Assembly: GCF_003725995.1 (NCBI RefSeq)
Contig: NZ_QIBX01000009.1
Coordinates: 30,315-94,314 of the forward strand
Reading direction: 5' to 3'
From: Slackia equolifaciens
GTDB taxonomy: Bacteria; Actinomycetota; Coriobacteriia; Coriobacteriales; Eggerthellaceae
Length of the DNA stretch: 64,000 bases
In this document: positions 34,129 through 43,569 of the stretch, piece by piece
Numbering within the stretch: the stretch's first letter is position 1
Layout of the letters: each line of letters starts with the position of its first letter
The notes under the pieces: model-generated
Database searches by the model: none
Told to the model about the DNA's origin: nothing
What the model saw: only the letters and a program-made list of their open reading frames with translations
Position numbers and translations under genes: made by a program

Positions 34129-35097
34129 ATGGAGACCACAATATGCAGCATCCTTGCCCAAATGCAGTCTATTTTGACAAGCAGCCAGCTCAAACGCCTA
34201 GGAGAAGTCCTTCGAACAGCACTCTCGTCTACAAGCGCAACAATAGAAGCTGAAAGCAACGAAAATCTGCTAGCCCTTTTCCTCACGGCTAAAGAAGTCG
34301 AAGGCTGTTCAGCTCGCACAATCAACTACTATGAAAGCACAATCCAGCATATGATTGGCTCGATCGAGAAGCCCTATACTCAGATTGAAAGCGACGACTT
34401 ACGCAGATACCTCCATGAATATGAATTGCGAAGAGGCGCCAGTAAAGTCACCATCGATAACATCCGCCGTATTTTATCCAGCTTCTTCTCGTGGCTCGAA
34501 GACGAAGACTACATCGTAAAAAGTCCCGTGAGGCGAATTCACAAAGTTAAAACCGCCACCGTTACAAAAGAGGTGCTCACCGATGAAGACCTGGAAACAC
34601 TTCGTGACAGCTGCGCCAACCTTCGCGACCTTGCAATAATAGACATGCTTGCAAGCACCGGCATGCGCATTGGAGAACTCGTTGGGCTCGATATAACAGA
34701 CATCAACCTGCAAGAACGCGAATGTGTAGTGACGGGAAAAGGCAATAAACAGCGCCCCGCGTACTTCGATGCGCGGGCTAAACTTCACCTTCAGTCATAT
34801 CTCGAATCGAGAAACGATGACTGCCCCGCGCTTTTCATATCCCTTAATTCATCTGCGGAAAGGATAAGCATAGGAGGAATCGAGACCCGGCTGCGCAAAC
34901 TCGGGAAAACAACGGGAGTCGGTCGCGTCCATCCTCATAAATTTCGCCGAACTCTTGCAACTCACGCCATTGACAAAGGAATGCCAATCGAACAAGTGCA
35001 AAAACTACTCGGTCATGCGAGAATAGATACTACCATGCACTACGCCATGGTGAATCAGAGCAACGTAAAGGCTTCGCATAGAAGGTATTTGGAATGA
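34129..35097 (+). CDS. Tyrosine recombinase of the hsdS inversion locus
   Basis: The 322-aa product is a phage-integrase-family (XerC/D-like) site-specific recombinase. It has an N-terminal SAM-like DNA-binding domain (EGCSARTINYYESTIQHMIG) and a C-terminal catalytic domain with the R-H-R-H-Y set: STGMRIGELVGLD (Arg I), VHPHKFRRTLATHAID (His-x-x-Arg), LLGHARIDTTMHYAM (His and the nucleophile Tyr). AAAGGA precedes ATG 34129. Its stop overlaps the start of the plus-strand hsdS gene (ATGA). It lies between sites B and C and most likely catalyses inversion of the hsdS cassettes, so it can itself be flipped. Confidence 0.88.
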   Translation: METTICSILAQMQSILTSSQLKRLGEVLRTALSSTSATIEAESNENLLALFLTAKEVEGCSARTINYYESTIQHMIGSIEKPYTQIESDDLRRYLHEYELRRGASKVTIDNIRRILSSFFSWLEDEDYIVKSPVRRIHKVKTATVTKEVLTDEDLETLRDSCANLRDLAIIDMLASTGMRIGELVGLDITDINLQERECVVTGKGNKQRPAYFDARAKLHLQSYLESRNDDCPALFISLNSSAERISIGGIETRLRKLGKTTGVGRVHPHKFRRTLATHAIDKGMPIEQVQKLLGHARIDTTMHYAMVNQSNVKASHRRYLE

Positions 35098-36206
35098 CGA
35101 GAATTGAACTTGGAGAAATATGCAGGTATCGGACCGAGAGCGCGCCCATAAATCCCTCTACGTATATTTCAACCGAGTCGATGCTTCCAGATAAAGCAGG
35201 AATAAAACCAGCGGCATCAATTCCCATCAGTGGCAAGGCTCGAGCCTTCAGAAGGGGCGATACCCTCGTCTCTAATATTCGCCCATATTTCAAAAAGATT
35301 TGGCAAGCCGACCATGATGGATGCTGCTCGGCAGACGTGCTGATTTTTGAGCCGCATGCATGCCATCCCGATTACCTGTACTGGCTTCTTTCCGACGACT
35401 CTTTCTTCGACCATGTCGTAGCTACGTCAAAGGGTACGAAAATGCCCCGTGGAGACAAAGCCGCAATAATGCACTATGAATTCGAAAAAATGGACGAAGG
35501 GGGCCAACGCACAATCGCGAAAACCCTCAACCCCATCCGAAATTTAATCGCCCTCAATCAACGCATAAATGATTATTTGGAGCAATGCGCGCTCGCTATT
35601 TACAAAGAAAAATTCGAGTATTCGGACGAGACTCTTCCTGTCGGATGGAGTTGGCATGCGCTATCTGAATTCTTTCCGGTCAAGACGGGCAAAAAAGACG
35701 CAAATGTTGCCGTCGAGGGCGGGAAATATCCATTCTTTACTTGTTCGCAGTCATCAACTACAACTAATGCTTACTCCTTTGAAGGGGACGCAATCCTGGT
35801 TGCCGGCAATGGAAACTTTAACGTTAAATGGTTCAGGGGGAAATTCGAAGCCTATCAGCGGACATACGTCCTCATGCCCGAAAATGGCGAGTTGCTTGGC
35901 TGGCTTTATTGCGCAGTGAAAAGGAACCTTGAGTTCATCACCCAAAGTGCTCGTGGGTCGGTTATCAAGTTCATCACAAAGGGCAACATCGCGGATTACA
36001 AAATAGCAGTTCCTCAGGATGTGCTAACAAACGAATACGTCAAGCAGCTTAATCAACTACTCCTAACAGTTGAGGAGAGTAAGAAAGAAATCGCTGCACT
36101 CTCAGCTCTTCGCGATATTCTTCTCCCCAAACTCATGTCTGGCGAAATCGATGTCTCGAATATCGAACTATCTACGCCACCAAATAATCATTTGTCCGTT
36201 GGTTGA
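35094..36206 (+). CDS. hsdS: Type I specificity subunit HsdS, full-length, plus strand
   Basis: The 370-aa product has both target-recognition domains: TRD1 up to about residue 155, the central conserved QRINDYLEQCALAIYKEKFE (holding site C), TRD2 (LPVGWSWHALSEFFPVKTGK onward), and the C-terminal LRDILLPKLMSGEIDVSNIE. It is opposite in direction to hsdM and hsdR and overlaps the recombinase gene, so it depends on that gene's promoter. Its 3' end includes site A and overlaps the end of the minus-strand hsdS by about 35 bases. It appears intact but is off-operon, consistent with a reservoir copy that exchanges domains by inversion. Confidence 0.88.
   Translation: MTRIELGEICRYRTESAPINPSTYISTESMLPDKAGIKPAASIPISGKARAFRRGDTLVSNIRPYFKKIWQADHDGCCSADVLIFEPHACHPDYLYWLLSDDSFFDHVVATSKGTKMPRGDKAAIMHYEFEKMDEGGQRTIAKTLNPIRNLIALNQRINDYLEQCALAIYKEKFEYSDETLPVGWSWHALSEFFPVKTGKKDANVAVEGGKYPFFTCSQSSTTTNAYSFEGDAILVAGNGNFNVKWFRGKFEAYQRTYVLMPENGELLGWLYCAVKRNLEFITQSARGSVIKFITKGNIADYKIAVPQDVLTNEYVKQLNQLLLTVEESKKEIAALSALRDILLPKLMSGEIDVSNIELSTPPNNHLSVG
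35567..35578 (+). repeat. hsdS recombination site C
   Basis: AAATGATTATTT in plus orientation in the central conserved region of the full-length hsdS, followed by GGAGCA. Site B has AGAGCA at the same place. Confidence 0.75.
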
Positions 36207-36750
36207 GAAGCTGTTTTTCATAAATAACATCCAACAGAGAAACCACGCGACGCTGATTCTCAATGGGAGGAAGGTCAACCTCTATTCGCGCCAGGTCGGT
36301 AGGGTGAACGCGAAAAACTTTCATGCCCCGCACATACTGACGAAGCAGCGTCTTAAAATATGTCGACTGCAAGAGATAATTGAGATAAGCAGGCTCAACG
36401 ATATCGCGTCGTATTACCCGAACGATGGTTGTTTCGGTCCCCGAAACCGCAATCCTTCCCTTTGGGTTGTTAAAAAGAAACGCATGACCTAAATCATCAA
36501 TCGTCTCCGACGTGAGCACGTAAACGATATCTTGATCGTGCAGAAACTGCCCAGTCTTCACCTTTTCATCTGACGCGACATACGGCAATTGCTTCTGCGG
36601 AGACTCTACGTCAATGCGCAACGAAAAACCCCGGTACAAATCACCGTAATGAATGTACAAATAATCACCCGTCTCATGCATACGAGCTCGAGGGATGCTA
36701 GCCCCTCGGTCGAACGCACAGATATCGCCAAGGGCAACCCTAAATCCCAT
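36172..36750 (-). CDS. hsdS: HsdS half-subunit in the hsdM operon (ends at site A)
   Basis: The 192-aa product holds only one target-recognition domain: MGFRVALGDICAFDRGASIP at the start, EKQLLNQRTNDYLVA at the end. It stops just after the conserved NDYL inside site A instead of continuing into a second TRD. ATG 36750 overlaps the hsdM stop by about 11 bases, so it is the operon-linked S gene. As it stands it would give a half-length S subunit. Half-size S proteins can sometimes work as dimers, so it may be functional with symmetrical recognition. Inversion between sites A and C would restore a full two-TRD gene. Confidence 0.85.
   Translation of the reverse strand: MGFRVALGDICAFDRGASIPRARMHETGDYLYIHYGDLYRGFSLRIDVESPQKQLPYVASDEKVKTGQFLHDQDIVYVLTSETIDDLGHAFLFNNPKGRIAVSGTETTIVRVIRRDIVEPAYLNYLLQSTYFKTLLRQYVRGMKVFRVHPTDLARIEVDLPPIENQRRVVSLLDVIYEKQLLNQRTNDYLVA
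36182..36194 (-). repeat. hsdS recombination site A
   Basis: CAAATGATTATTT on the minus strand, at the 3' end of the operon-linked half hsdS and also within the 3' end of the plus-strand hsdS. Confidence 0.75.
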
Positions 36751-38251
36751 AGCCAATCGCCTCCAAGTTCTTTCTGATTTGCTCCTGCAGACGATTGGAT
36801 TCTTCGAAGCATTTGGAGAGTTCACCGGTTAAACGTGCCATCTTTTCTTCGAAAGGCTCGTCATCTTCTTCGACATCCGCAATGCCAACGTAACGGCCGG
36901 GCGTCAGGATGTAGTCCTGCTTCGCTATATCCTCGATGGAAACCGCAGCAGAAAAGCCCTTTTCTTCCTCGAGCGTTCCGTTGCGGAACGCGTCAAACGT
37001 ACTAGCAACCTTCGCAATATCCTCCGCCGTGAATTCGCGCAACTTGCGACTAACCATGGTCCCCATGTTTCGCGCATCAATGAAGAGCGTCTTTCCCGGC
37101 TGAGCTTTCTGTTTTGAAATAATCCACAGGCTAACGGGAATGCCGGTGCTATAGAACAGTTTATCGGGCATTGCGATGATGCCTTCAACGAGGTCTGCAT
37201 TCACAATATTGGCTCGGATGTCACCCTCGCCGCTCGTTTGGCTAGAAAGCGACCCGTTCGCAAGCACCATGCCCATACGACCAGTGCGATTAAGATGATG
37301 AATCATATGCTGAACCCATGCAAAGTTCGCGTTGCCCTCTGGCGGAATACCGAATTCCCAACGAGGGTCTTCCTTGAGACGGTCACCACCCCAGTCGGAC
37401 AAGTTGAAGGGCGGATTTGCCAATACAAAGTCAAAGCGTTCATTCTTATGCACGTCATTGAAGAACGTATCTGCGTTGAATTCGCCCAGATCCGCATCAA
37501 TGCCGCGAATAGCAAGGTTCATCGTGGCCATTTTCCACGTGGTGGGATTGCTTTCCTGGCCAAAAATCGAGAGGTCATCAATTTTGCCCTGGTGATTCTT
37601 CACGAATTCGGCCGACTGAACAAACATGCCACCGCTTCCGCAGCAGGGGTCATATACACGCCCGTGGTACGGTTGAATGATTTCAACGAGCGTACGCACT
37701 ACGCAAGCCGGAGTATAGAATTCGCCGGCATTCTTGCCTTCAGCTTCTGCAAATTTGCTTAGACAATACTCATAGGTGCGCCCAAGGATGTCACGCGTGT
37801 CGCCCTTCTCCGCCATCTGAACGTTGGTGAACAAATCAACAACCTCGCCAAGACGACGCTTGTCCAGCTCTTGACGAGCGAAGTTTTTAGGCAAAATCCC
37901 TTTTAACTTGTCGTTTTCAGACTCGATAAGCCGCATAGCATTATCAATAGCCTTGCCGATTTCAGGCGTATGAGCGGCAGCCGCAATCACACCCCATCGA
38001 GCCTCCGGCGGAACGAAGAAAATGCTTTCGTACGTATACTCGTCGCGATCCTCCTCGAAACCCTCCCCCTCGTCAACAAGCTCTTGATATTTCTGTTCGA
38101 ACTTGTCGGAAATGTATTTGAGGAAGATTAGCCCCAACACAACATTCTTGTACTCGGAAGCATCAATATTGCCTCGCAACTTATCTGCAGCGCTCCAAAT
38201 CTGCTGCTCAAATCCAATTTCGGCAGTGTTTTCAGTTTTTTTACGTGCCAC
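36740..38251 (-). CDS. hsdM: Type I modification methylase HsdM
   Basis: The 503-aa product is an N6-adenine methyltransferase that with HsdS methylates the recognition sequence. It has the N-terminal HsdM helical domain (LWSAADKLRGN-type start), the AdoMet-binding motif YDPCCGSGGMFVQSAE, the catalytic NPPFNLSDWGG and the C-terminal coiled segment. Length is typical and the gene is intact. It starts shortly after hsdR and its end overlaps the half-length hsdS. The order hsdR-hsdM-hsdS on the minus strand suggests one operon. Confidence 0.95.
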   Translation of the reverse strand: MARKKTENTAEIGFEQQIWSAADKLRGNIDASEYKNVVLGLIFLKYISDKFEQKYQELVDEGEGFEEDRDEYTYESIFFVPPEARWGVIAAAAHTPEIGKAIDNAMRLIESENDKLKGILPKNFARQELDKRRLGEVVDLFTNVQMAEKGDTRDILGRTYEYCLSKFAEAEGKNAGEFYTPACVVRTLVEIIQPYHGRVYDPCCGSGGMFVQSAEFVKNHQGKIDDLSIFGQESNPTTWKMATMNLAIRGIDADLGEFNADTFFNDVHKNERFDFVLANPPFNLSDWGGDRLKEDPRWEFGIPPEGNANFAWVQHMIHHLNRTGRMGMVLANGSLSSQTSGEGDIRANIVNADLVEGIIAMPDKLFYSTGIPVSLWIISKQKAQPGKTLFIDARNMGTMVSRKLREFTAEDIAKVASTFDAFRNGTLEEEKGFSAAVSIEDIAKQDYILTPGRYVGIADVEEDDEPFEEKMARLTGELSKCFEESNRLQEQIRKNLEAIGYGI

Positions 38252-38262
38252 AGACCTACTCC

Positions 38263-41200
38263 TTAGCTACAAACCTTCGTATCAGCCCAAAGCTCACATT
38301 GAGCCATGACTGTCGCCATTGCTTCTTCGGCTCCCTCTGGTGGATACTTATACTTTCGCAATAAACGCTTAATCGCTCGCCGCATTCCGGCGCGCGCGGA
38401 TTCTTTGCGCTGCCAGTCTATTGTAGCGCTTGAGCGCATTGCCTCGGTCAGCTCATGCGTGATAGCAATCAGCTGATCGTTGCTGTAGAAATCCTTCACC
38501 GCCTGAGGTTTAGTGATGGCATCGTAAAATGCCATCTCTTCGTTAGTCAGCCCCAGCTTTTCGGCATCGGAACGATCCTTCATCATTTCTTTTGCCATAT
38601 TGACGAGCTCTTCTATTACCTGAGCATTTGTAAGCATGCCGTTAAGATAAGAATTAAGCGTGCCTTGTAGCATGTCGCTGAACTTCTCGGCCTTCACCAC
38701 ACTCGTTCTCTGGTATTGTCTCACACGCTCTTTAATAAGACGTTTCAGACTTTCCACAGCAATGTTCTTTTGTTTCATATGGGCAAGCTCTTGAAGGAAT
38801 GACTCGTCGAATAAGGATATCTCCACGCTATCCTTTTCGAAGAGGTCGATAACTCCATCTGCCTGCACCGTCTGTTCAAGGATGGCGGAGACTCGCTTAT
38901 TAAACTCCCCATAGGTCATACCTCTGCCACCGCCTCCGCCACGGCCCGCGAGGCGCAAGACCTGCACGCGTAGAACTGACAGATAAGCCGCTTCGTGCTG
39001 GTCCTCCTCGGAGACCAGGCTCTTGCATAAACTCAATGCTTGGTTCATAAGTTGGCATTGTTTAATGAAGTCCTCGCAGTCCTCCTTGTGCGAGGGGTCC
39101 AGTAGCCAATCCACCCCATTGGCAATAGCGGAAGCGAGTTGCGCCTTGCTGTCGGTGAAAATCGCCTTTTGGTAATCGAATCCATACATCAAGTCACGGC
39201 ATACATCTAATTTCTCAAGGAATTTTGGATAGGCGGTTGCCGCAATATCCATGTCGCCATAGTTCGACTGATCACGATTGGTATAGTCTTTCATCGCCTG
39301 CTTAAGGGCCCGAGCAATGCCAATATAGTCAACAACCAGGCCGCCTTCTTTTCCCTTACATACACGGTTGACTCGCGCAATGGCCTGCATGAGGTTGTGG
39401 CCTTTCATAGGCTTGAACACATACATCGTAGCCAAGCTCGGAACATCGAAGCCCGTAAGCCACATATCCACCACAATGGCTATCTTGAGCGGATCGTTAT
39501 CATTTTTGAACTTCCGCTCCATCTCCTTCTTATGGGTTTTGCCACCACATACGTCGAACCATTCCTCGGGATCTTGATTACCCATCGTCATTACCACCCC
39601 AAGCTTCTCTTTCCATTGAGGACGAAGCTCCATCATGCGGTAATAAATCTTCATGGCCACCGGTCGGCTGTAGGCAACTATGAGCGCCTTACCCGCCAAA
39701 ATATCAGCTCGATTGTTTTCATAATGGTCGATGATGTCTTTGCAGAGTGCATCGATTGTCTCGGGCGCGCCGAATATGGCATCCAAGCCGCCCGTATCGC
39801 GCTTCGCCTTTTCCACGCTCGCTGCATCTGCTTGCTCCGCAAATTCGGAATAGGCGGCGTCCAACTGCGCAAGCTTATCTTTATCCAGCTTGAGCGCCAC
39901 CACGCGACTTTCGTAAAACACAGGACGAGTCGCGTTGTCCTCGACCGACTGAGTCATGTCGTACACGTCGATATAGTCGCCGAATATTTCGCGAGTGTTT
40001 TTATCCTCGGTCGAAATGGGCGTACCAGTAAATCCAATATACGAAGCGTTCGGCAGCGCTTTTCGAACAAGACGCGCTGCCCCAATAGAGACATTGCCCT
40101 CTGCGTCCATCTTTTCGGTGAGCCCATATTGGCCACGATGAGCCTCATCAATCATCACGATAACATTGCCACGGTCGCACAAGGACTCGTCGCCATCCAT
40201 GAACTTTTGCATCGTAGTGAAAATGATGCCGTTCGCCTCGCGCCCAACGAGCAGAGACTTCAGGTGGCTGCGACTCTCCGCCTGCACAGCAGTCTGGCGC
40301 AGAAAAGGAGCACAGCGACTGAATTGCCCATACAGCTGATCGTCGAGATCATTGCGGTCAGTGATAACCACAATGGTGGGATTTTCGAGTCGTTCCTGAA
40401 TAAGATGGGCGAAAAATACCATCGAGAGAGATTTGCCAGAACCCTGGGTATGCCAGAATACACCGATCTTTCCGTCGCCCTCCACCGCCTCAACGGCACG
40501 TTCAGCGGCCTTCTTTACGGCAAAATACTGGTGATAACCAGCAAGGATTTTGATTACCCTAGAGGCGTCATTGTTGAAGCAGACGAAATTCTTGATGATG
40601 TCAAGAAGCCGCTCTTTCGGCATCATGCCGTCGAGCATCGTCTTCCATGTAGCGGCTTTCGTGTTCGAATAGTCGCCATCGGAAGATTTCCAGGATACGT
40701 AACGATCTTCATCTGCGGTAATAGTGCCCACCCGAGTTTCGCTCATATCGCTCATTACGCAGAACACGTTCGGAACGAAAAGACTCGGGATCTGTTTCAT
40801 GTACTGTCTTAACTGCAGATAAGCATCAGAAGCATCGGTCTCTTCGCGAGATGGTGACTTCAACTCAAAAAGGACGAGAGGCATGCCGTTCACGAACACG
40901 ATAATGTCCGGGCGTTTCTCTGAGTATTCGACAAAAGTCCACTGATTTACAACATAAAAGTCGTTATTGTCGGGCTTCTCAAAATCCAATAGGTAGACAA
41001 TATCGTCGCGCTCTTCTTTGCCGTCATAAAAATGGACCTCTACTCCATTTTGGAGGTAGTCATTGAATTTTTCATTTCTCTGTTCAAAAGAACCGGTATC
41101 AATATCCTTTATTTTCTGAACGGCTTCCTGTATGGCAGGAAACGGAAGGGAAGGATTGATGCGCCGAAGAGCCCGAGGAAGCACATCAGGAATAAAGACG

Positions 41201-41343
41201 TCATCGTATTTATTGCCAGAACGCGGCACGTCGGGGCCGTAGAGATGCTCGTAACCGAACTCCGCGCAGAGATGCTCAATAATGACATCTTCAAAAAAAT
41301 CTTCATCCATCTTAATGAACGAGTACTCTACGCTCTTTGTCAT
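38263..41343 (-). CDS. hsdR: Type I restriction subunit HsdR
   Basis: The 1026-aa product is the ATP-dependent translocase/nuclease subunit of a type I restriction system. It has an N-terminal PD-(D/E)xK nuclease region (DIIVFVNGMPLVLFELKSPS), then superfamily-2 helicase motifs: Walker A WHTQGSGKSLSMVFFAHL, DEAH box VIVMIDEAHRGQYG, motif III GFTGTPIS and motif VI QAIARVNRVCKGKEGG. ATG 41343 was chosen because GGAAGG lies seven bases upstream. The C-terminal part is intact. It is the first gene of the hsd operon. Confidence 0.95.
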   Translation of the reverse strand: MTKSVEYSFIKMDEDFFEDVIIEHLCAEFGYEHLYGPDVPRSGNKYDDVFIPDVLPRALRRINPSLPFPAIQEAVQKIKDIDTGSFEQRNEKFNDYLQNGVEVHFYDGKEERDDIVYLLDFEKPDNNDFYVVNQWTFVEYSEKRPDIIVFVNGMPLVLFELKSPSREETDASDAYLQLRQYMKQIPSLFVPNVFCVMSDMSETRVGTITADEDRYVSWKSSDGDYSNTKAATWKTMLDGMMPKERLLDIIKNFVCFNNDASRVIKILAGYHQYFAVKKAAERAVEAVEGDGKIGVFWHTQGSGKSLSMVFFAHLIQERLENPTIVVITDRNDLDDQLYGQFSRCAPFLRQTAVQAESRSHLKSLLVGREANGIIFTTMQKFMDGDESLCDRGNVIVMIDEAHRGQYGLTEKMDAEGNVSIGAARLVRKALPNASYIGFTGTPISTEDKNTREIFGDYIDVYDMTQSVEDNATRPVFYESRVVALKLDKDKLAQLDAAYSEFAEQADAASVEKAKRDTGGLDAIFGAPETIDALCKDIIDHYENNRADILAGKALIVAYSRPVAMKIYYRMMELRPQWKEKLGVVMTMGNQDPEEWFDVCGGKTHKKEMERKFKNDNDPLKIAIVVDMWLTGFDVPSLATMYVFKPMKGHNLMQAIARVNRVCKGKEGGLVVDYIGIARALKQAMKDYTNRDQSNYGDMDIAATAYPKFLEKLDVCRDLMYGFDYQKAIFTDSKAQLASAIANGVDWLLDPSHKEDCEDFIKQCQLMNQALSLCKSLVSEEDQHEAAYLSVLRVQVLRLAGRGGGGGRGMTYGEFNKRVSAILEQTVQADGVIDLFEKDSVEISLFDESFLQELAHMKQKNIAVESLKRLIKERVRQYQRTSVVKAEKFSDMLQGTLNSYLNGMLTNAQVIEELVNMAKEMMKDRSDAEKLGLTNEEMAFYDAITKPQAVKDFYSNDQLIAITHELTEAMRSSATIDWQRKESARAGMRRAIKRLLRKYKYPPEGAEEAMATVMAQCELWADTKVCS

Positions 41344-41517
41344 CCTCATGCCTTCCGACCTTGCCATCCTTTTAGGCTGGACGCGCTTTCGCTTACCAAG
41401 CGCATAGCAATGTGATAGGTTCTTAAATTGTAACAAAGGAAATGAATTGGAGCCCGGTTATCAATAGCGAATGGCAGGCAGCGGCCACGGACAAGCCGGG
41501 CCCTTTCAATAATTCCG

Positions 41518-42675
41518 TCAAGCGGCTGACCCATCATCAATAAGCCAGCACTTCTCTCCATCCGTAAGCATGGTACGAGCTGTCTTGCCAGCCATAATCA
41601 TTCGATCAATTCCTGCAGCGCAATCGATAGCATTGGCCTTAGCTTCGGAGGTCGCCTTCCGCAAGTCCGACTGCATACCCACTTTCGCTTCGAGCAATTT
41701 GCTTTTCGCCGCAGCCCGGGGAGTTTGTGAAGCCAGACGCTTTACGACGTTGCCCGAAGCTTTCGGCAACGCTATAGGGGCTCCCTTTATCTCGCCTATT
41801 CTCAATTCGAAAATCCCAGATAGCCTTTGCCACTTGACAAAAAACTCCTGCGATTTCTCCTCTATCCGACCCCGTTCCACAAAGGCGCTACGCTCATCCA
41901 TGCATCCGTCGTAGTACATCCTTGTCATCGCCAAAGCAGAAAGGGCACGCAAACATAGATTAAACTGCTCCTTGTACGAACCCAGCTCGTTCAATAGCAA
42001 CGCCATTGCTTTTTCCGTCGGCTTGGCCTCGCCCAGCCGTTTTTCCAGGTCTTCCAATTGTTCGACAATCCAGTCGATTACCTCCCCCACGTCATTGTAC
42101 CTGGATTCGATTTCATTCCTGGCAGCCTGAAACGCCTCGCGCGGCTTGCTAGCATAGTCGTCATGCAAGTTCACGTATGCTTTTGCGATGCTTATCGCAT
42201 TCTTGACTTTCGCCTTCTGCTCGCCCGCAATCATTGCGACAACCGTATCCAGTTTCGAATCAATTCTATCCAGGCTGTCGCTAATCTCAGTCATATAAGC
42301 TTGGCCCACAACCATTGCGGCCGCAGCTAGACCAATAGTGGCAACCTGAGTGGGACTCACCCCGTTTAGCTTCAGCGACACATCGCCGTTAATCTTGCCA
42401 TTAGCATCTCGCACCAAAGCCCTAACGGATTCTGCGTCCTTCTTGGAAGGAATCAGGTCATGCAATGTATACCCATCGGGAACTTTAACCTTGTAAAGAT
42501 TCGCACCCTCAGCAGCCTCCAGCAAATCAGAAGCAACGCTCAAAGTCGAATTGACCCTGTCGAAAAAGCAAATACCTTCGCCGTCTTTTCCGACCTTCGA
42601 AACAACCGTAATGTCTGCCAAGTCATCGGGGCCGATTATTTCAATGTCGATAGGCGCAAGCTCCTTAGTTCCCAC
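41518..42675 (-). CDS. Unknown protein with a central hydrophobic stretch, next to the type I system
   Basis: The product (385 aa from GTG 42675) shows no family I recognise. It opens with ELAPIDIEIIGPDDLADITV, a beta-rich segment. At about residues 107-130 comes the hydrophobic VATIGLAAAAMVVGQAYMTE, possibly a membrane helix. The rest is long and helical, including DSLDRIDSKLDTVVAMIAGE and a region of charged coils. The GTG is preceded by TAGGAG, where the stop of the upstream gene overlaps the binding site, implying coupling. An ATG at 42726 inside the upstream gene is possible. It lies just upstream of hsdR in a restriction island, so a defence role is plausible but unproven. Confidence 0.6.
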   Translation of the reverse strand: MGTKELAPIDIEIIGPDDLADITVVSKVGKDGEGICFFDRVNSTLSVASDLLEAAEGANLYKVKVPDGYTLHDLIPSKKDAESVRALVRDANGKINGDVSLKLNGVSPTQVATIGLAAAAMVVGQAYMTEISDSLDRIDSKLDTVVAMIAGEQKAKVKNAISIAKAYVNLHDDYASKPREAFQAARNEIESRYNDVGEVIDWIVEQLEDLEKRLGEAKPTEKAMALLLNELGSYKEQFNLCLRALSALAMTRMYYDGCMDERSAFVERGRIEEKSQEFFVKWQRLSGIFELRIGEIKGAPIALPKASGNVVKRLASQTPRAAAKSKLLEAKVGMQSDLRKATSEAKANAIDCAAGIDRMIMAGKTARTMLTDGEKCWLIDDGSAA

Positions 42676-42683
42676 AGATACTC

Positions 42684-43334
42684 CTATTTGGTCTCGACAC
42701 AACTCGCTGCCGCCATTGCTTCCCATTTGTTGTAGGACGAAATAGACTGCAAATCATCCACCAGACTGATACATTTCTCCTGCATCTTCGAAAGCTCACA
42801 TGGGTAAATTAGAATCTTCATTGGTGCATTAAATTTGAAGTCAGCATAAACATCCACGTTTCCGAACCCGCGCAGTTGCGAATACACGGCAAAGCCTATT
42901 GTCTCACTGCACCCCACAAATACATCCTTGTAGGCTGCTGAATCCTTTTCGCGAGAAGACTTCATTGTAATAATTGCATAGCAACCAGGAATCGCCATGT
43001 ACCCTGACCTCAAATCGCCATGATCAACAACGTTGTCTTCAAAGTTCTTAAAGAACTCCTTGGCGTCGATAGGCGGCAAGGAACTCGCCACCGCGCGTTT
43101 CTTTGCCTCTTCGCAAATCTTTTGCCGCTCTTTAAAATCCTTGCGCTGTTTAATTTTGTCGAAAGCATTCTTTCGCACTTCATCGGCGGAATCTGCAGCC
43201 TTACGAGCTCGTTCGGCAACCTGTTCGACGACTTCTGGTCCATGTTTTTTAATATAAGGCTCAAATAAGGGCATCATTTCCCTGGCGAAATCAACTGCTT
43301 TTTTGACATCTTGAAGATCCACTTTTTTCGTCAT
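42684..43334 (-). CDS. Unknown protein with a GIY-YIG-like C-terminal stretch
   Basis: The 216-aa product has a basic, helical N-terminal half (AVDFAREMMPLFEPYIKKHG and EQVAERARKAADSADEVRKN). The C-terminal half reads GYMAIPGCYAIITMKS, then YKDVFVGCSETIGFAVYSQL and ILIYPCELSKMQ. That spacing is reminiscent of a GIY-YIG nuclease core (G-x-Y...Y-V-G...R), but the first motif is GCYAI and the usual Arg is not evident, so the match is weak. ATG 43334 has GGGG five bases upstream. The gene appears coupled to the next unknown gene. Together they may be a two-gene unit. Confidence 0.55.
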   Translation of the reverse strand: MTKKVDLQDVKKAVDFAREMMPLFEPYIKKHGPEVVEQVAERARKAADSADEVRKNAFDKIKQRKDFKERQKICEEAKKRAVASSLPPIDAKEFFKNFEDNVVDHGDLRSGYMAIPGCYAIITMKSSREKDSAAYKDVFVGCSETIGFAVYSQLRGFGNVDVYADFKFNAPMKILIYPCELSKMQEKCISLVDDLQSISSYNKWEAMAAASCVETK

Positions 43335-43371
43335 GGTCACCCCATCATTTATGTAATTTCAAGTGAATGTA

Positions 43372-43386
43372 CGATAACCATTATCG
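43372..43386. promoter_or_regulatory. Palindrome in a divergent promoter region
   Basis: CGATAACCATTATCG is a 6-bp inverted repeat around a 3-base centre, about 38 bases in front of the unknown gene and in the gap to the divergent membrane protein gene. It could be an operator; no other support exists. Confidence 0.3.
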
Positions 43387-43569
43387 CACCTTGGAGCAAA
43401 GTTGCAGAGCTGGCATTGTCCCCATGTCGCCACTAACCCATTTCTTCTTTCACTTAGGGCTTTGGTTCAGGATAATATAGCCATCAGAAAATCTTTCGCG
43501 CTGAAAAAGCCATAGGAATAAACAATTTAAGGCACTCTGCATCATGCGAGAGCAAAGGGGATCACGGTA

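Noticed and set aside
34069..34141. An expressed start for the silent hsdS cassette at 34141
   Set aside because: The extra residues are not hsdS-like and there is no ribosome-binding site; the homology begins at site B.
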